From Cycas panzhihuaensis (taxonomy: Eukaryota > Cycadophyta), in NCBI GenBank assembly GCA_023213395.1, contig CM041465.1, positions 42,353,741 to 42,417,740 on the forward strand: DNA of 64,000 nucleotides, written 5' to 3'. The notes beneath the pieces are model-generated. The model searched no databases. It saw nothing but the letters and a program-made list of their open reading frames with translations, and was not told the origin of the DNA. The position numbers were made by a program, and so were the translations under genes. Below are positions 49,871-62,869 of the stretch, in pieces; position 1 is the stretch's first letter, and each line of letters begins with the position of its first letter.

Positions 49871-51872
49871 TTTTGCAACAAGAATAATATTTGAAGTTGT
49901 AACTAAGTGCAAATACATAAACTAGAGATCATTCAACATACAGACGAAAGCATATATATTACCAAGTACACAAGATATAACATGGTAAAACCCTAGCAGA
50001 GTGCTAGGGAAATATCCACACAAGAATGGTATAAATCTCTGTTAATTAAGAATGAAAGTTTTGTACATGCAGTCACTGTAGAATTCTCACAATAGTAATA
50101 ACCAATATCCACCTACTCACAATGTGATGTAATGCAATACAATATGATATAATTACCCTAAATCAAGTTACATAAGAAGGTACATCAATCATAACCATTA
50201 GATCTAGGTCTTTTTGACAAACGACTTAGATTCTCTTTAAAAATTTAGTAGGTTTTGAATCCTAACCTTTTGCTTCAGGGGCACTACCCCCAAACCCCTA
50301 TTAGAGGGGGCTCCATATCTGTCTCCACCCCCCCTGAACCCCCAACGAAACTAGTGGGGTAGCAAGCCCCCCACAACCTCCCAAGAAAAGTTGGTGGGGC
50401 AAAATCACACTGAAATAGGTCCAAAATTTTAGCCTCCTTATACATTATTGTCACATACCCAACAATGGGTTGAGTTTGGTATCGATAATAAATTGTCTTC
50501 TTTGGGGCTTTTATTTTTTATTTCACTTTCTTATGACTATAAAATTTTAAACTCATAATTTTAAATAACTTAACAGACAACTTGAGATTACCTATTATAT
50601 CTTGTGATGATTTCTTTAGATTGTTCATTTCTTCATACTCCACTCCACAGCAAGAAGTTCTTTTCATCTACAACTCCTTATAAAAGATATAAAGAAACTT
50701 ACAAAATGCTAATTTTATATGGCTTCATTTACACAATTTTATAATTAATGTCCATCACATTCACTACCCATTCTATAATATGCATTTTTTCATATTAGTT
50801 AGGTATTTACTATTCAATTTTAAGATTATAAAGTGCATAAATATATAAAATAAGACTTATATTTTTTATATTTCTTTTTCAACCCTATATTTTTTATTTT
50901 GCTTAATATTTAATAGTTAACAAAAAATTTATGGAGTATGAAGTTATAAGGTAGGACCCACTCTTTATAATACCTCAACTAATTTGAACACTTCGTAACT
51001 TTGTATTATAGGATTTCACTCATTTTCATGGACTTATGAGTTAATATGTACATTATAAAATGAGAAGGCTATTTTTCTAATTGAATTTAATACTTCATAA
51101 CTTCGCATCTCACAAAATCAATAATCACTTTTAATCTTAAACTCCTATATAAGTTGGCAAGATGTGAGGGGAAAATTATTTTTCACTATGGGACTTATAC
51201 AATTTTCCTTTTATATTGAAACCTTTATTACTTTGTGCACTTACGCTTCATACTTTATAGGATTGCTTATTATTTAAAACTTTATGCTTTTAAGTAGAAC
51301 TGTAGAGGGAAAAAAGTAAGGAGTCAACTACCATTATATTAAAGGCTTAGTAAATTTAATATTTGATCTCTATGAAGCCCATTTTATTCATCAACCTAAA
51401 TTTTGGATTATACTTCTTTACAATTTTCATGTAACATCTAATCCTAGAAAATTTTCTTGAATGTGAGGAAGAAAAGATGATGGAATCAGTAGGTAACTTC
51501 AATGTCTATTATCATTTCAGGGAATCCCAATTCTAATGTTTCTTTTGAGTATTAAAAATTTCAAAAACTCTATGATTTTATTCATAACTTTCTAATCACA
51601 ATAGTTAAAATTAAAACCTTAAACTCCTTAAAATTGTTTACATGTACAAGAGTAACATTATTAGAAATTTTAGTATATAAGGTCTATTCATAAAATATAA
51701 TAATCAATTTTCAATAACTTGATAACCTAGAATGAATAGTAGTATTGAATTCATTGCTACTATGAAATTATATTATGAAAATATTTATGGTATACATTTA
51801 TCTAATATATTAAATTATATTATAGGATAGAGATAACAAAAATTTTGTCACATACTTAAGACATTAGTAACA
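49871..51872. other. Intergenic, with C-rich block at 50271-50400
   Basis: AT-rich apart from 50271-50400, where + strand C-runs (CCCCC, CCCCCCC, CCCCC, CCCCCC) give G-runs on the minus strand, separated by complementary GGGGG runs. No gene is seen in the remaining sequence. Confidence 0.45.
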
Positions 51873-52229
51873 TTATTTTCTTATTTTCATTTTTTTTTTA
51901 ATATGGTAAAAAGTGAAGGGGTTTTAAAAGGGCCCCAACCCTATTACAAAAGCTACCTTTCAGCTAATCAGAATGCCATGACAAGCCCATGGACTAGCTA
52001 ATCTCTACCCTCAAACTCCTATCTAACCCAACCCTTCCACAACAAGCCCTGTGGCTAGCTTTAGTCTCTAGCATGAGAAAAGTCTTCCATATCCTTTTTA
52101 ACTAGACATAATAACTCTTCTGGCAAGCCCCTCTCTAGACCCTAGAACTCTTATTTAGAACCACCAAATTGGCCAACCTATTAGCTGTCCCATTACCCTC
52201 TCTATATATGTCTAATTTATAAAGTCTCT

Positions 52230-52545
52230 TTAGCCATGGTGACTTCTTGAGCATCTCTTATCATAGTCATTTTCCCAATCTGCCTCATTATCCCCTTTAA
52301 GGATCTTTATCACATTTAATGAATCTCCTTCAATGAGCATCTTATCGTACCTATCCATGGCAGCCATGTCCACTGCCCTTTGCATAGCCTTAAGCTCAGC
52401 TTTATGATTAGTCAACTGCCCGTAATATTATGAAAAGGCCCATAGAACTTTCTCTTCCTAGTCTCTACAAAGAACTCCCCCTCCACCCTCCCCTGGGTTA
52501 CCTTTAGAGGCTCCATCAAAGATTATTTTAACCCAATTTACCATA
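52230..52545 (-). pseudogene. LINE-2 RNase H domain
   Basis: Minus strand: IIFDGASKGNPGEGGGGVL (first catalytic Asp), TNHKAELKAMQRAVDMA (catalytic Glu) and IEGDSLNVIKILKG (second Asp). The three acidic positions of RNase H are all visible. Two stops fall between motifs (near 52436 and 52470). Confidence 0.85.
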
Positions 52546-52739
52546 GGAGGAATCTAAGTATATTTCCTCCTTAATTCCCCAATAATATTGGGTCTGCCTC
52601 TTCCCCAACTGTCAATAATACTTCCCTTGAATTCAGAGATGCATTTTTCTTCTATGATTTTAACTAATTCCACAATAGTTGTACTAGTGACCTCTTGTAG
52701 CCTAACTTCATCCATTTCCTTCTCTTGAAAGATCCTTTT

Positions 52740-53200
52740 GTTTCATTCCTTCCATAGGTTCCATAACACCATGGGTAAGGTACTCTTCCAAATATAGTCT
52801 AGGATCTTACTCCTGAAAGGGAACTTCCATCTCGTCACTTGTTCTTTTAAAGTCCTAAGAGCCACATATTTTATCCTAAATTGGGACCATATGAGCATTT
52901 AAACTTTTGTAGAGAAAGAATAATGGAGGTTGATATGATCAAGTGACTCCTCCTTTATTTTATAGAGCACACACCTATTTGGCATAACAAAGCCCATCTT
53001 GCATAAATTATTCATTGTCAAGATCTTGTTTCTTAGGCAAAGCCACTAGAAGACTGTCACTTTGGGTATTAAACCCATCTTCCATACTCCTTCTAGCATT
53101 GGATTCTTAGTTGCCCCCCCATCGATGCAGATAGCCTGGTATCCCTACTTCATTGAGTACTCCCCCAAAGGGGAGTGAGCCCAAACTATAGAATCTGCTT
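52740..53200 (-). pseudogene. LINE-2 zinc-finger region after RT
   Basis: GVWKMGLIPKVTVF, a TAG stop, then WLCLRNKILTMNNL and MPNRCVLY. It is the same module as in LINE-1 at 31320-31660. The first Trp of the pair has become TAG. Confidence 0.8.
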
Positions 53201-53369
53201 TAGGAGTGTGTAGGATATAACATTGATCTATCTCTTTCTTAAGGACAATAATGCTTTCACTTATCTCCTGATCCCCTTACAAATTCTCAAAAGATCTCTA
53301 GGATCTATCCTAACCCTGCCCCTCTAAGTAAAATTTGACATTTTTTCCATGCAATCTCTCATAAACATC

Positions 53370-54850
53370 CTATAGGTGACCCACCATAGGCCTACCTTTC
53401 AGTTGAGAGTTGTTGCACCATGTATCCTCCCAGAAGTTAATACTTTCTGCATTCCCCAACTTCCACCTTAGACTAGAGATCAAGATTGGTCTAGAAGACA
53501 TCAAACACTTCCATATTGATGATCCATTGACCACATCGACATCCTCCTTCAGGAAATGCTTACCCACTATATGTTTTTAAGAGATAATTCTTCCCCATTG
53601 TCCCCCATCTTCCTTTGCCAATCTCCATCCTAGTTTGGCCACTAATGCCCTATTGAAGGAGGTTAGCCTTCTTATATTTAGCCTACCCACCCATCTAGGA
53701 AGGCAAACTTTGTCCCAAGTAACCAAATAAATTTTGTCTTTCTCTTCAGCTCCCAACCACATAAATCTTCTCTAAATACCCTTTAAGATCATTATAATCC
53801 TATTAAGTATCCTAAAGATTAACATAATGTAAATCAAGATGCTCTAAAGAGATGCTACAACCAACTGGACTTTATGAGCTTGACTAAGCAAGGAGCCTTT
53901 CCACCATAGAAGCTTTGTTTACATCTGGTCGACTATGGGGTTCCATAGCTCCCTTGACATTTTATTAACAAATAGGGGCATTCCCAAATAAGTGGTAGGC
54001 ATGGGGTGAATAGGCATTTCTAACACCCTACTTATCCTACTCTATAGTCTCTCCTTGGGGTTTATGAAGAGAACACTACTCTTATCCAAGTTTATTTTCT
54101 AGTTTATAACTCTCTTAAAGCTTTGGAGGCTAGTTTTAATAGCCCTCGATTCACCCAAGGTAGACTTACCTAATAAAATATTATCATCCACAAATTGGTG
54201 GTGAACTATGTTGACAATTCTTAGGGTGGGCTTTATACCTGTTATCAAGCCTTGTCTCCTAGATTCCTATGTAGCCCTCCCCCAGATTTTAGCCATGATG
54301 ATAAAAAAAAAAGGAGATAAGGGGTCGCTTTGCCTTAACCCTCTAAAGCTAAGAAAGAAAGATGTCAAGGCACCATTAACTAGGACTAAGAATTAGGGTT
54401 TAGAGATGCAACATTCTATCCACTCCCTCCATGCCTCCCTAGAGCCAAAAGCTTGGAGACAGTCCAGAAGATAGTCCCATGCCACTCGATCATATGCCTT
54501 TGAAAAATCTATTTTCGCAATCATACCTGCCTCCTTTCTATAACAAGCAGAGTGAATTAATTTATGAACTACAATAATGCCATCCATGATTTATCTCCTT
54601 TTCATAAAACAATCCTGGTTTGGAGAAATAATAAGCGACAAGCACTTCTTTAGTCTATTGGATAGTATTTTAGCCAATATTTTGTACTTGACATTGCATC
54701 AAATAATTACTTTAAACTCCTCCATTACCTTTTCTCCCTCCTTCTTTGGTATCAAGACTAGGAATATAGCTTGCCATTCCTTCAAAATTGTCCTTTTCTC
54801 ATGGAATTCATCTAGGGCCTTTTGTAAATCTTCCTTGATTATATCCTAGT
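53370..54850 (-). pseudogene. LINE-2 reverse transcriptase and thumb region
   Basis: Fragments on the minus strand: RKEAGMIAKIDFSKAYDRVA (about 54490-54545, the motif with the first catalytic Asp), HHQFVDDNILLGK (about 54165-54205, the Asp pair), RWVGRLNIRRLTSFNRALVA (53640-53700) and KLGNAESINFWEDTWC (53420-53470). The DD motif reads FVDDN rather than the commoner F/YADD. Confidence 0.87.
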
Positions 54851-55479
54851 AATCTTGAAAGAATCCTACGGGGAACTCATCTGGACTAGGTGCCTTGTCT
54901 CGTCTCATCCAAAAAAGGGCTTTTTCCACATTCTCCATAGGGAACTCCTCCTTCAAGAGCCTCATTAATTAGCTTTAGGATGAAACTCATAAACTCCCCC
55001 TTTATCCTTGCATCTTGACATCCCAATTCTTCGAAAAGATCCTTAAAATAGTATATCACTATATTTTTAATCTCTTCCTCCACCCTAGTCTCAGCCCCAT
55101 CTCTATTAATTAACTTATCGATTATATTGCTCACCCTATGCTTTAGAGTTGTCATGTGGAAAAACTTGGTATTCTTATCCCCCTCTGCCAGCCAAAGGGC
55201 CTTGGACTTTTATCTCTAATAAATCTCCTCCTTTGCTAAGACTTCCTCTAGATTTATGAGAGACGACCACTCTGACTTGCCTAGAGAAAGGGATCTATCT
55301 TCTTCTTGGATCCTTCCTTTGATCTCACGAAGCCCCTTGATAATTTATCCATTCACTTCAAAAATATTACCAAATACCTCTTTATTCGAAGCTTTAACTT
55401 GTCTTTTTACATAGTTCAACTTCTTTAAGAACCTCAACATTGCATAGCCTTCTATCAGTTTACCCCACCATTCCTTAAT

Positions 55480-56238
55480 CTAATTCTTAAGATCTGTGTG
55501 TTTAGTCCACATGAGTTCAAAATGAAAGGGGGAACCATGATGTCTCTCTATAGTATTAAATTCAAGCAACAAGTGATTAGATGCCACCTTAGGTAGGGCA
55601 TATAATCTAATATCATTATGGGACCTGGCCCATTCATAATTAATCATAACTCTATATAATTTAACCTGGATATGATGATCTCCCAATCTTCTATTAGACT
55701 AGGTATACTTAGCCCCTCTCAACATGATATCCATCAACCAATCTCCCAAGTTAGTCATGCTTTTGGACCAACCCTCTTGTCCCCCTTTCTTTTCCCCTGG
55801 TGACAAGGTTGTATTAAGATCCCTTACCACCAACCAAAGACCTTTCCAATCTTTGTGAGCCTCCAAGGCTCTATCCTAGAGATTCTTCCTACCTTCCATC
55901 ATCATGGAGGCATAAATATCAGTAACTAACCATCAAATATTTACTTTTTTATAAGTTATATAGATTGGCATAAGGTGATATTCTTGGGCAAAGTCTTCTC
56001 GATGCTAGTCCTTCAGGTTCCAGAGGACAGCCATCCCCCTGGAACCTTGACTCCCCTCCTTCATCAACATCCCCCCTTTCCTACATATCTTATTTTTGAT
56101 CTCTAACCCTTTTAGACTATCCAACTTTATCTCTTATAACATAAGAATGTTTGATCCCATTCTTATATGCGTGTCTTTAATAGCCCTCTACTTGGAAGGA
56201 GCATTTAGGCCCCTTATATTCTAGGAAACAATCCTCAT
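55480..56238 (-). pseudogene. LINE-2 AP-type endonuclease
   Basis: Starts at the ATG at 56238 with MRIVS, stop, NIRGLNAPSK. The stop replaces the Trp of the conserved WN pair kept in LINE-3. Later motifs are visible before the linker at 55480-55686, including WARSHNDIRLYALPKVASNH. This enzyme nicks target DNA to start target-primed reverse transcription. Confidence 0.8.
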
Positions 56239-56732
56239 AAAAAGCCCTACACACTCTCCCTAATATCGAAGCTTCACCTTCTACTCCTTAGAGTTGGTCC
56301 CTCTGCAACCCCCTCCTTAAGGGTTTGCTAGTAACCTTGATCAATTTGGGAGACAACTTCTGTTTCTCTAACCATCTTCTGAGTGTGTCTTTTCACCCTT
56401 TTATCACTACCCAGGTCTGGTCCCTTCCACTAGCTAGTCCTCCTCTGCTCCTCTTGTATCTTGTTATCCTTAATTTTCTACATTCTTTCCACAGTCATAA
56501 GCCCCTCCTACATGCCTACTATGAGTGAGCCCTCCTCAAGTTAGATCCTATCTTGAGTCTCTCAGCTAATCTGGTACAGCCCCAGCCATTTCAACCCTAC
56601 GAGGAGCCTCCTCTAACCTCAATATCTATGTGGTCTCCTCCCCTTCCTTAAATAGGGTATCCTCTTCTTTGAGGTTAACATCCCTAACTCCTCCCTTAAT
56701 CCCCTCACCCTCCTATAATTATGTTGGCCTAG

Positions 56733-57470
56733 TCAGTTGGAGTTCTTCTTTATCCCTCTCCTCTTCTGCATCTTTTCTTTTGGATCCATAAGAGTGTTGC
56801 CTAAATTTGAGTCTTCCTTAATTTCTATCCCTACCTTCTTCATCTCTCCTAAGTAGGTCATTGGGATGTGCCTTAGACATTTACAACTGGAACATCTCAC
56901 ATTATCCAACTCATATACTAGTTTCTGGTCTCTACTCCATTCTCCTGATTCAATCTTCATCGAGTTCAGGAGCCTCTTATCTAATCTAACTAGTATGCAG
57001 AATCTAACATTTATCAATCTACTCTTATTTTTTGTTGTTGAATCAATAGCCAACAATGGGCCTATTGCCTTTGCCATGCCTTTTATTACTTCCAGGTCCC
57101 ATACTTATAATGGGATCCCTGACATATTAACCCATATTGGGGCCCACTTCATTGTTGGTATGGATGGATCGAAATCCAAATGCCACTTTTCCAAGATTAT
57201 TGCCTTTCTGCCCAGCATCCAGGGTGATTTTAATAAGGTAATAAACATATCTTCATGATTTACAAATTTGAATAAAATACATCCTTTTGACAGAGCCATT
57301 ACCTCCACTTGATTTTTGATCCTCCATCTAATAACAAGCCATTTTCTAATCACATCTAGACTCACTTTGGGGCCTGAGAACCTACCTATCAGGCTGTTCT
57401 CCTAGTACTTCTCTATTCTCTCGGCGAGTCCTTTTGGAATAGAAATTTTGATTACATTATTTTGGGAGAT
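56733..57470 (-). pseudogene. LINE-2 ORF1: DUF4283-like domain and zinc knuckle
   Basis: Frame 57105-57365 has MSLDVIRKWLVIRWRIKNQV, GCILFKFVNHEDMFITLLKS and PIWVNMSGIPL, matching the DUF4283 module common in plant L1 ORF1. The next frame (56733-57077) carries CSSCKCLRHIPMTY, a knuckle whose last Cys is now Tyr. ORF1 protein binds element RNA. A stop splits the two parts. Confidence 0.82.
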
Positions 57471-58190
57471 GGGGTTTATTTCGCGATGTGTTTCCTCTCC
57501 TTATTTTAATATGTCTCAGTAGGATCTTCCTAAAGGGGAAGATTGTGTTTGGTTTACTTGATTTATTTCCTCTATTAAATAAATAACTAATTTTGTTGGT
57601 TACATTAAGAAAGCTCAAAACACTAATAGGTAGTATAGTCTAGTTACCCAGTCCTTTAAGGCTTTGTACATACCTGACTTATAGTAATATTGTGGCAACT
57701 ACTTCCAACCTTTTTACCATTAGGTAGTCTTCCTTTGATGTCCTCACTTTTGGGTCAAATCCTTCGCCCATTCTGTTAAGTATCTACCTTCCTTGATGTT
57801 TGATCTGTATAACTAAGAAGGAGTTGCCCTTGATCTTACAACTATCATCTTACCTTTGCATCTTAGCCAACCTGTTCCTCTAGTCCAACATGAGCTAGTT
57901 TATATACATTGAGGCCAACCCACCACCTCTTCATCCCTCCTCAAAGTACCCTTTAATATGGCTATCTGATTTAGCAATCCATCCCCACTATCTCACTTGG
58001 GAATTGAAAGGATATTAAACTAGCCCTTTTACCAAACCTGAACCCATTCTCCTATTTGGAAGATTCTCATCATCTCTAGAGTCAATTGTAAAGCCTTAAT
58101 CAGTCACCATTGCCACTGGTAAACCCTAACAGATCCCTTAAAAAAATCTATTATAGTTTGAGGAGATTGGTAATTTGTTTAGCCAATACC
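57471..58190 (-). other. LINE-2 5' untranslated region (probable)
   Basis: No recognisable domain; mixed composition unlike the AT-rich flank at 58200. The boundary is set by the candidate target duplication. Confidence 0.45.
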
Positions 58191-58200
58191 TTATTTTCTT

Positions 58201-59276
58201 TTCATTTTAAGTATCAAAATCATATTTTATTAGTAATTTCATTACTTTATTATGTTTTGGTTTTAAATGAGCTCAAATGAAGAGATAATTCATTATGATA
58301 AATATGAACTATAAAATATTATCCAAGAATATAATATCACAATATTTTAAGTGTTTAATCTATTATGATAACTCTAAATAGCAATTGGTGTAGCTTTTCT
58401 CATGAAAATTTAAATTTTTTGGCATGTAAAATATCATGAAACTTTACTAATTACTTTGTAATTATTTTATAAAGTAAATTAAATTATATAAATTATAAAT
58501 TATTTAGTATAATCTTTAATAATGAGTATGGGTTGAATGGTTAATAATATTTTCGAATTCTAAAAGGTGTATTTATATGCAGATGGCCAATTAAACTTAA
58601 TAGCCTTATTCTATTTTAGCATAACTAAGTGGCATTCTCTTAATATAAATATTAACTTATATTAAATACTAAAGATAATTGTAATCACTTATTAAATAAT
58701 TATTGTGTGCTTTTCATTATTAATACCTATGTTGAGAAATATAAATATTAATCATATAATGATAAAATTTGATAAAACTCCCTAGTTGAATTTATTTATA
58801 TTTAAATCTAAATCACCTAAAGTTGTATTAAATAAAGCCATTAATATGACATTTCTTTCATCGCATACTCACTTTGATTTTAGTAGTATATTAATGACAT
58901 CATAAAAAATTATGTTCTTATTTAGCACTTAAATTCTCATGTATGACTCTCAACACTCTATCTTTTGTGATTTTGATCATATTCATCTTTTCGATATGTG
59001 TAAGCCTCATGTATAAGCTTAATACTATTAAAAAAAGGTTTTATTTGTATTTATCTTTAACTTAGGTGAATATAGTTTTATTTATATATAATTGAAAATA
59101 AGGACCTGAGTGAGCTGTATTTATGTTTCGTAAAGATAAACCAATAAAGGGTTATAATAGGCCCTATATATACTTAATATAATTTTGTGAATGTTAGGGT
59201 CTTTGTAAGTTTTTAATATATAGTTGGAAGGCTAATTACCTACCTTCCTCAACTTCCCATGACTGTATAAATACCT
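58201..59276. other. AT-rich spacer between LINE-2 and LINE-3
   Basis: About 1.1 kb, very AT-rich, with no ORF of note and no repeat boundary seen. Confidence 0.45.
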
Positions 59277-59715
59277 TTTTTTTTTTTTTATTATTAGGTA
59301 TAAGAAATAATAAGGGTTTTACTAGGGCCCCAACCCTTTAACAAGTGTAGCCTATTAGCTCACATAATGTCCATGACAAGCCCATGGCCTAGATATAGCC
59401 ACTCATCAAGACTAGCTAGCCTACCCTATTGTGACAAGCCTAGTGGCTAGCTCAACTACTATAATCTAGATGAATCCTCCTTAACTAGATTCATAATCTC
59501 ATATAGGATTTCCTCCATCTAAAAGTAAGACCTCTTGTGACTTACCCCAAATTGGCTAGCTTATATATAGCCCCATTTGCTTCCTTGTACGTATGTTTCA
59601 CTTGAATATTCCCCCATCTCTTTAGAGTATCCTTTATATCTCTGATCAGTGTAGCTACTCTCTAATTAGCCTCCACCTTCCTTATAAGTAGATTAATAAC
59701 ACTTAAGGAATCCCC

Positions 59716-59920
59716 TTATATGATTAGCTTCTCACACCCCAACTTACTAGCTAAGTCCACTACTTTTTGCATGGTTGCCATTTCAACTCTATGGTTAGTC
59801 TGCTGACCATAATAGTTTGCAAAAGCCCACTTGATTTCCCTTCTGGAGATTCTACAAATACCTCCTTCTCCAGCCTCCCCCAGATTCCTTTTAGCCATGC
59901 CATCAAAGTTTATTTTTACC
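59716..59920 (-). pseudogene. LINE-3 RNase H domain
   Basis: INFDGMAKRNLGEAGEGGIC and TNHRVEMATMQKVVDLASK show the first catalytic Asp and the Glu. The stretch with the second Asp is interrupted by a stop after LGCEKLII. Confidence 0.78.
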
Positions 59921-60209
59921 CATGTTTCCGTAGGAGGAATCCACTGATAATCTTTTCTCAGGTCCTTAGATATTTTGGATGTTATCCCCCATCTCTCTAT
60001 TATGGTCCTTTTAGAATCTAAGATGTTTTCTCCTCCTTAAGTTTAGTAGTTTCCCTTATTCTAGCCTTGATAATCCCAAAAGTGCTATATTCGTCCCTCT
60101 ACTTGTCTTGAAATGTCCTCTTGTTTCTCTCTTTCCATAAATTCTACATTGTGATAGGTAAAGATATTCTCCACATATAAGCCAGGGTTCTGCTCCTAAA
60201 AGGGTTTGT

Positions 60210-61024
60210 CTAAGCTAACAACTGATCCATGAGGGTTCTAGATGTCACCCATTGTACATCAAAATGAGCCCATATCATCTTCCATACCCTTCTTGAATAT
60301 GAGCAATGGAGGAGAATATGATTTACCGAATCCTCATCCTCCTTGCATAATACACACCAATTTACCATAGAAAATCCCCTCCTCCTTAAGTTATCCACTA
60401 TAAGGATCTTATTCCTTAAGCATAGCCACTAGAATACTTCTATCTTGGGGATCAAGCCCATTTTCCATACCCCATCCAGAAGTGGGTGCTTTCTGTCCCC
60501 TCTTTCCTGGCATAAAAATGGGTATCCTTGTTTTGCCAAATAATCACCAGTAGAACTAATAAGCCATACCATTGAATCTTCTTCCACTCTTCTTAGGATA
60601 TAGCATTGTCTAATTACCTTTTTTAAGTTTCTATTTGATCTTAGATCACCTGCCTTTCTTAGAGCTCATGAAAGTTACTCCCCATAGTAATCTAGTACTA
60701 GACCACCTAGTAGCCCTTCACCTTTATTCCATAGGTCCTCTCTCATGGAGCCTATAAGGGGCTCACTTCTAGTCTCCCTTTAAGTTGTACGTCACCACAC
60801 CATACATCCTCCCAAAAGTTTATAGTGCTGCCATCCCGTAGCTTCCATTGCACTCCTTCACCCAACATCCATTTCGAATGGAGCACATTCCTCCAAATTG
60901 ACGATCCGTAGGGAGTTAGGGAGTTGTCATTTAAGAAATGTCTCCCTTGGAGGTACTTTTGGGATATGATCCTTTCCCATAACCCCCTACCTTTCTTAGC
61001 AAGTTGCCATCCAAGCTTTGCCAC
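60210..61024 (-). pseudogene. LINE-3 zinc-finger region and thumb
   Basis: GFSMVNWCVLCKEDEDSVNH and WKMGLIPKIEVF followed by a TAG where LINE-1 has Trp. Further right, MAKLGWQLAKKGRGLWERII and RDGSTINFWEDVWC are conserved in LINE-2. Confidence 0.82.
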
Positions 61025-61559
61025 CAGAGCTTTGTTAAAAAGGACTAATCTCTAAAGGTTCAAGCCACTTACCCATTTTAGATGGCAAACTTTATGCCAA
61101 TCCACCAATTGAATTCTATCTTTCTCCTCTATCCCAGCTTAGAGGAACCACTTCTGAACAGATTCCAAGATAGACCTAACTTGGAGTGGAATCTTAAAAG
61201 TAGACATCATGTAAACTAGAATACTTTGTAGAGAGGCAGTTACTAGTTGAATCTTACCAGGTTGGCTAAGCAGAGAGCCCTTCTAACTAACCAATTTCCT
61301 TTGTGTCATGTTAATTATGGGATTCCATAACTCCTTTGACATCTTACCCATGAATAGTGGCATGCCTGAGTAGGTAGTCAAGAGCTTGTGGATTAACATC
61401 TTGAGAATCTTGTTGATATTCCTTTGAACCCTATCCTTAGTGTGCACAAAGAAGATATTATTTTTGTTGAGGTTTACCTATTAATTGGTGGCTCTCTCAA
61501 ACTTGTTCAATTCTTCTTTAAACCTTTGGGCTCCCCTCAAGGCAACCTTACCTAATAAT

Positions 61560-62363
61560 ATATTATCATCCCTAAATTGATGATGAACAATATTCTCAAT
61601 GCTAATGTAGGCTTAATCCTAGTAACCATACCCAACCTCTTGGCCATCTCTATAGCCCTACTTAACATCTCAATTAGGATTATAAAGAGATAAGGAAGAT
61701 ATGATCTCCTTGTCTCAACCCTTTGGATCCCAAGAAAAAGCTCGCTAAGATGCCATTAACAAGAACCAAGTATTAAGGGTTCATTATACATGACTCTATC
61801 CATTCTCTCCACTTTCTCCCAAATCCAAAAGCTTTTAAGCATTCTAACAAGCAACTCCAAGACACTCTAACATATACTTTAGATAAGTCAATTTTGATTA
61901 TCATGCTAGGTTCTTTCCTTTGGTGGGTAGAGTGGACCATTTCATGGATGACAATTATGCTATCGATGATTTGCCTACCCTTCACAAAGCCATCTCGGTT
62001 AGATGATATAATCCCAAGGAGGATTCCTTTAAGTCTATTAGCCAGAACCTTGGTCAAAATTTTATATTTTACATTGAATAAGATGATTGGATAAAAGTCC
62101 TCCATTCTAGATGCCTACTCCTTCTTCAGGATTAACATGAGGAAGGTAGCTTTCCATTCCCCCAACATCTTCTGATTCTCTTGAAACTCATATATTACAT
62201 TCATGAGATCCTCCTTGATTATGTCCAAGTATTCCTGAAAAAAATCCATGGGAAATCCATTTGGTCTAGGTGCTTTTTCCTTCCTCATTCTGAATATCAT
62301 TCTTTTAACTTCTTCTATAGGGAATGGAGCCATAAGCAATCTATTATAATCCTTATTCACCAA
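61560..62363 (-). pseudogene. LINE-3 reverse transcriptase
   Basis: PIEEVKRMIFRMRKEKAPRP (about 62265-62330), YKILTKVLANRLKGILLG with FVKGRQIIDS (61960-62075), PSMIIKIDLSKVYVRVSWSC (about 61853-61915) and HHQFRDDNILLG (about 61555-61590). In the last the residue before DD is Arg. The KIDLSKVY motif has Val where Ala is usual. Confidence 0.85.
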
Positions 62364-62869
62364 GATATGGATGACATTGAAGAACTCCTTTTTGGCCCCC
62401 TCATCTTAACATCCCATCTCAGTGAGAAGCTTCTTAAAGTAATTTATTACTATCTTTTTCATGTCCTCCCATTTGCTAACTTCCTATCCTTCTCTATTAT
62501 ACAACTTGCTTATCATGTTACTAGCTCTGTGCTTCACAATTGTTATATGAAAAAGAATTATGTTCCTATCCCCTTCAGCTAGCTAAAGGGCCCTAGATTT
62601 TTGCTTCTAATGAATCTCCTCCTTAACTAGGACCTCCTCCCAATTTTTAATGAGGTCTCTCTCCATCTAATTTGACTCCTCGGACCTACTCTCCTCATGG
62701 ATCCTAGCCTTGACTGCTTTTATTTCTTTATCTAATTGGTTCTTAACTTCAAAAATGTTTCCATAGACCTCTTTGTTCCAGTCTTTTACACTTCTTTTAA
62801 CCTAATCTAGCTTCTTTGAGAACCTATACATGACACTTCTTGATATCGGTATCTTCCACTATTCCTCAA

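Larger units (their letters stand above)
51883..58190 (-). mobile_element. LINE-2 (L1-type), near full length
   Basis: Minus-strand L1-type element: A-tail as T-run at 51889-51899, RNase H, zinc-finger region, RT, endonuclease, then ORF1 with a CCHC-type knuckle and a DUF4283-like domain up to about 57470. A non-coding 5' region reaches about 58190. A candidate target duplication TTATTTTCTT lies at 51873-51882 and 58191-58200, though AT-richness makes chance similarity possible. Many stops mean it is inactive. It is the most complete of the three copies. Confidence 0.88.
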
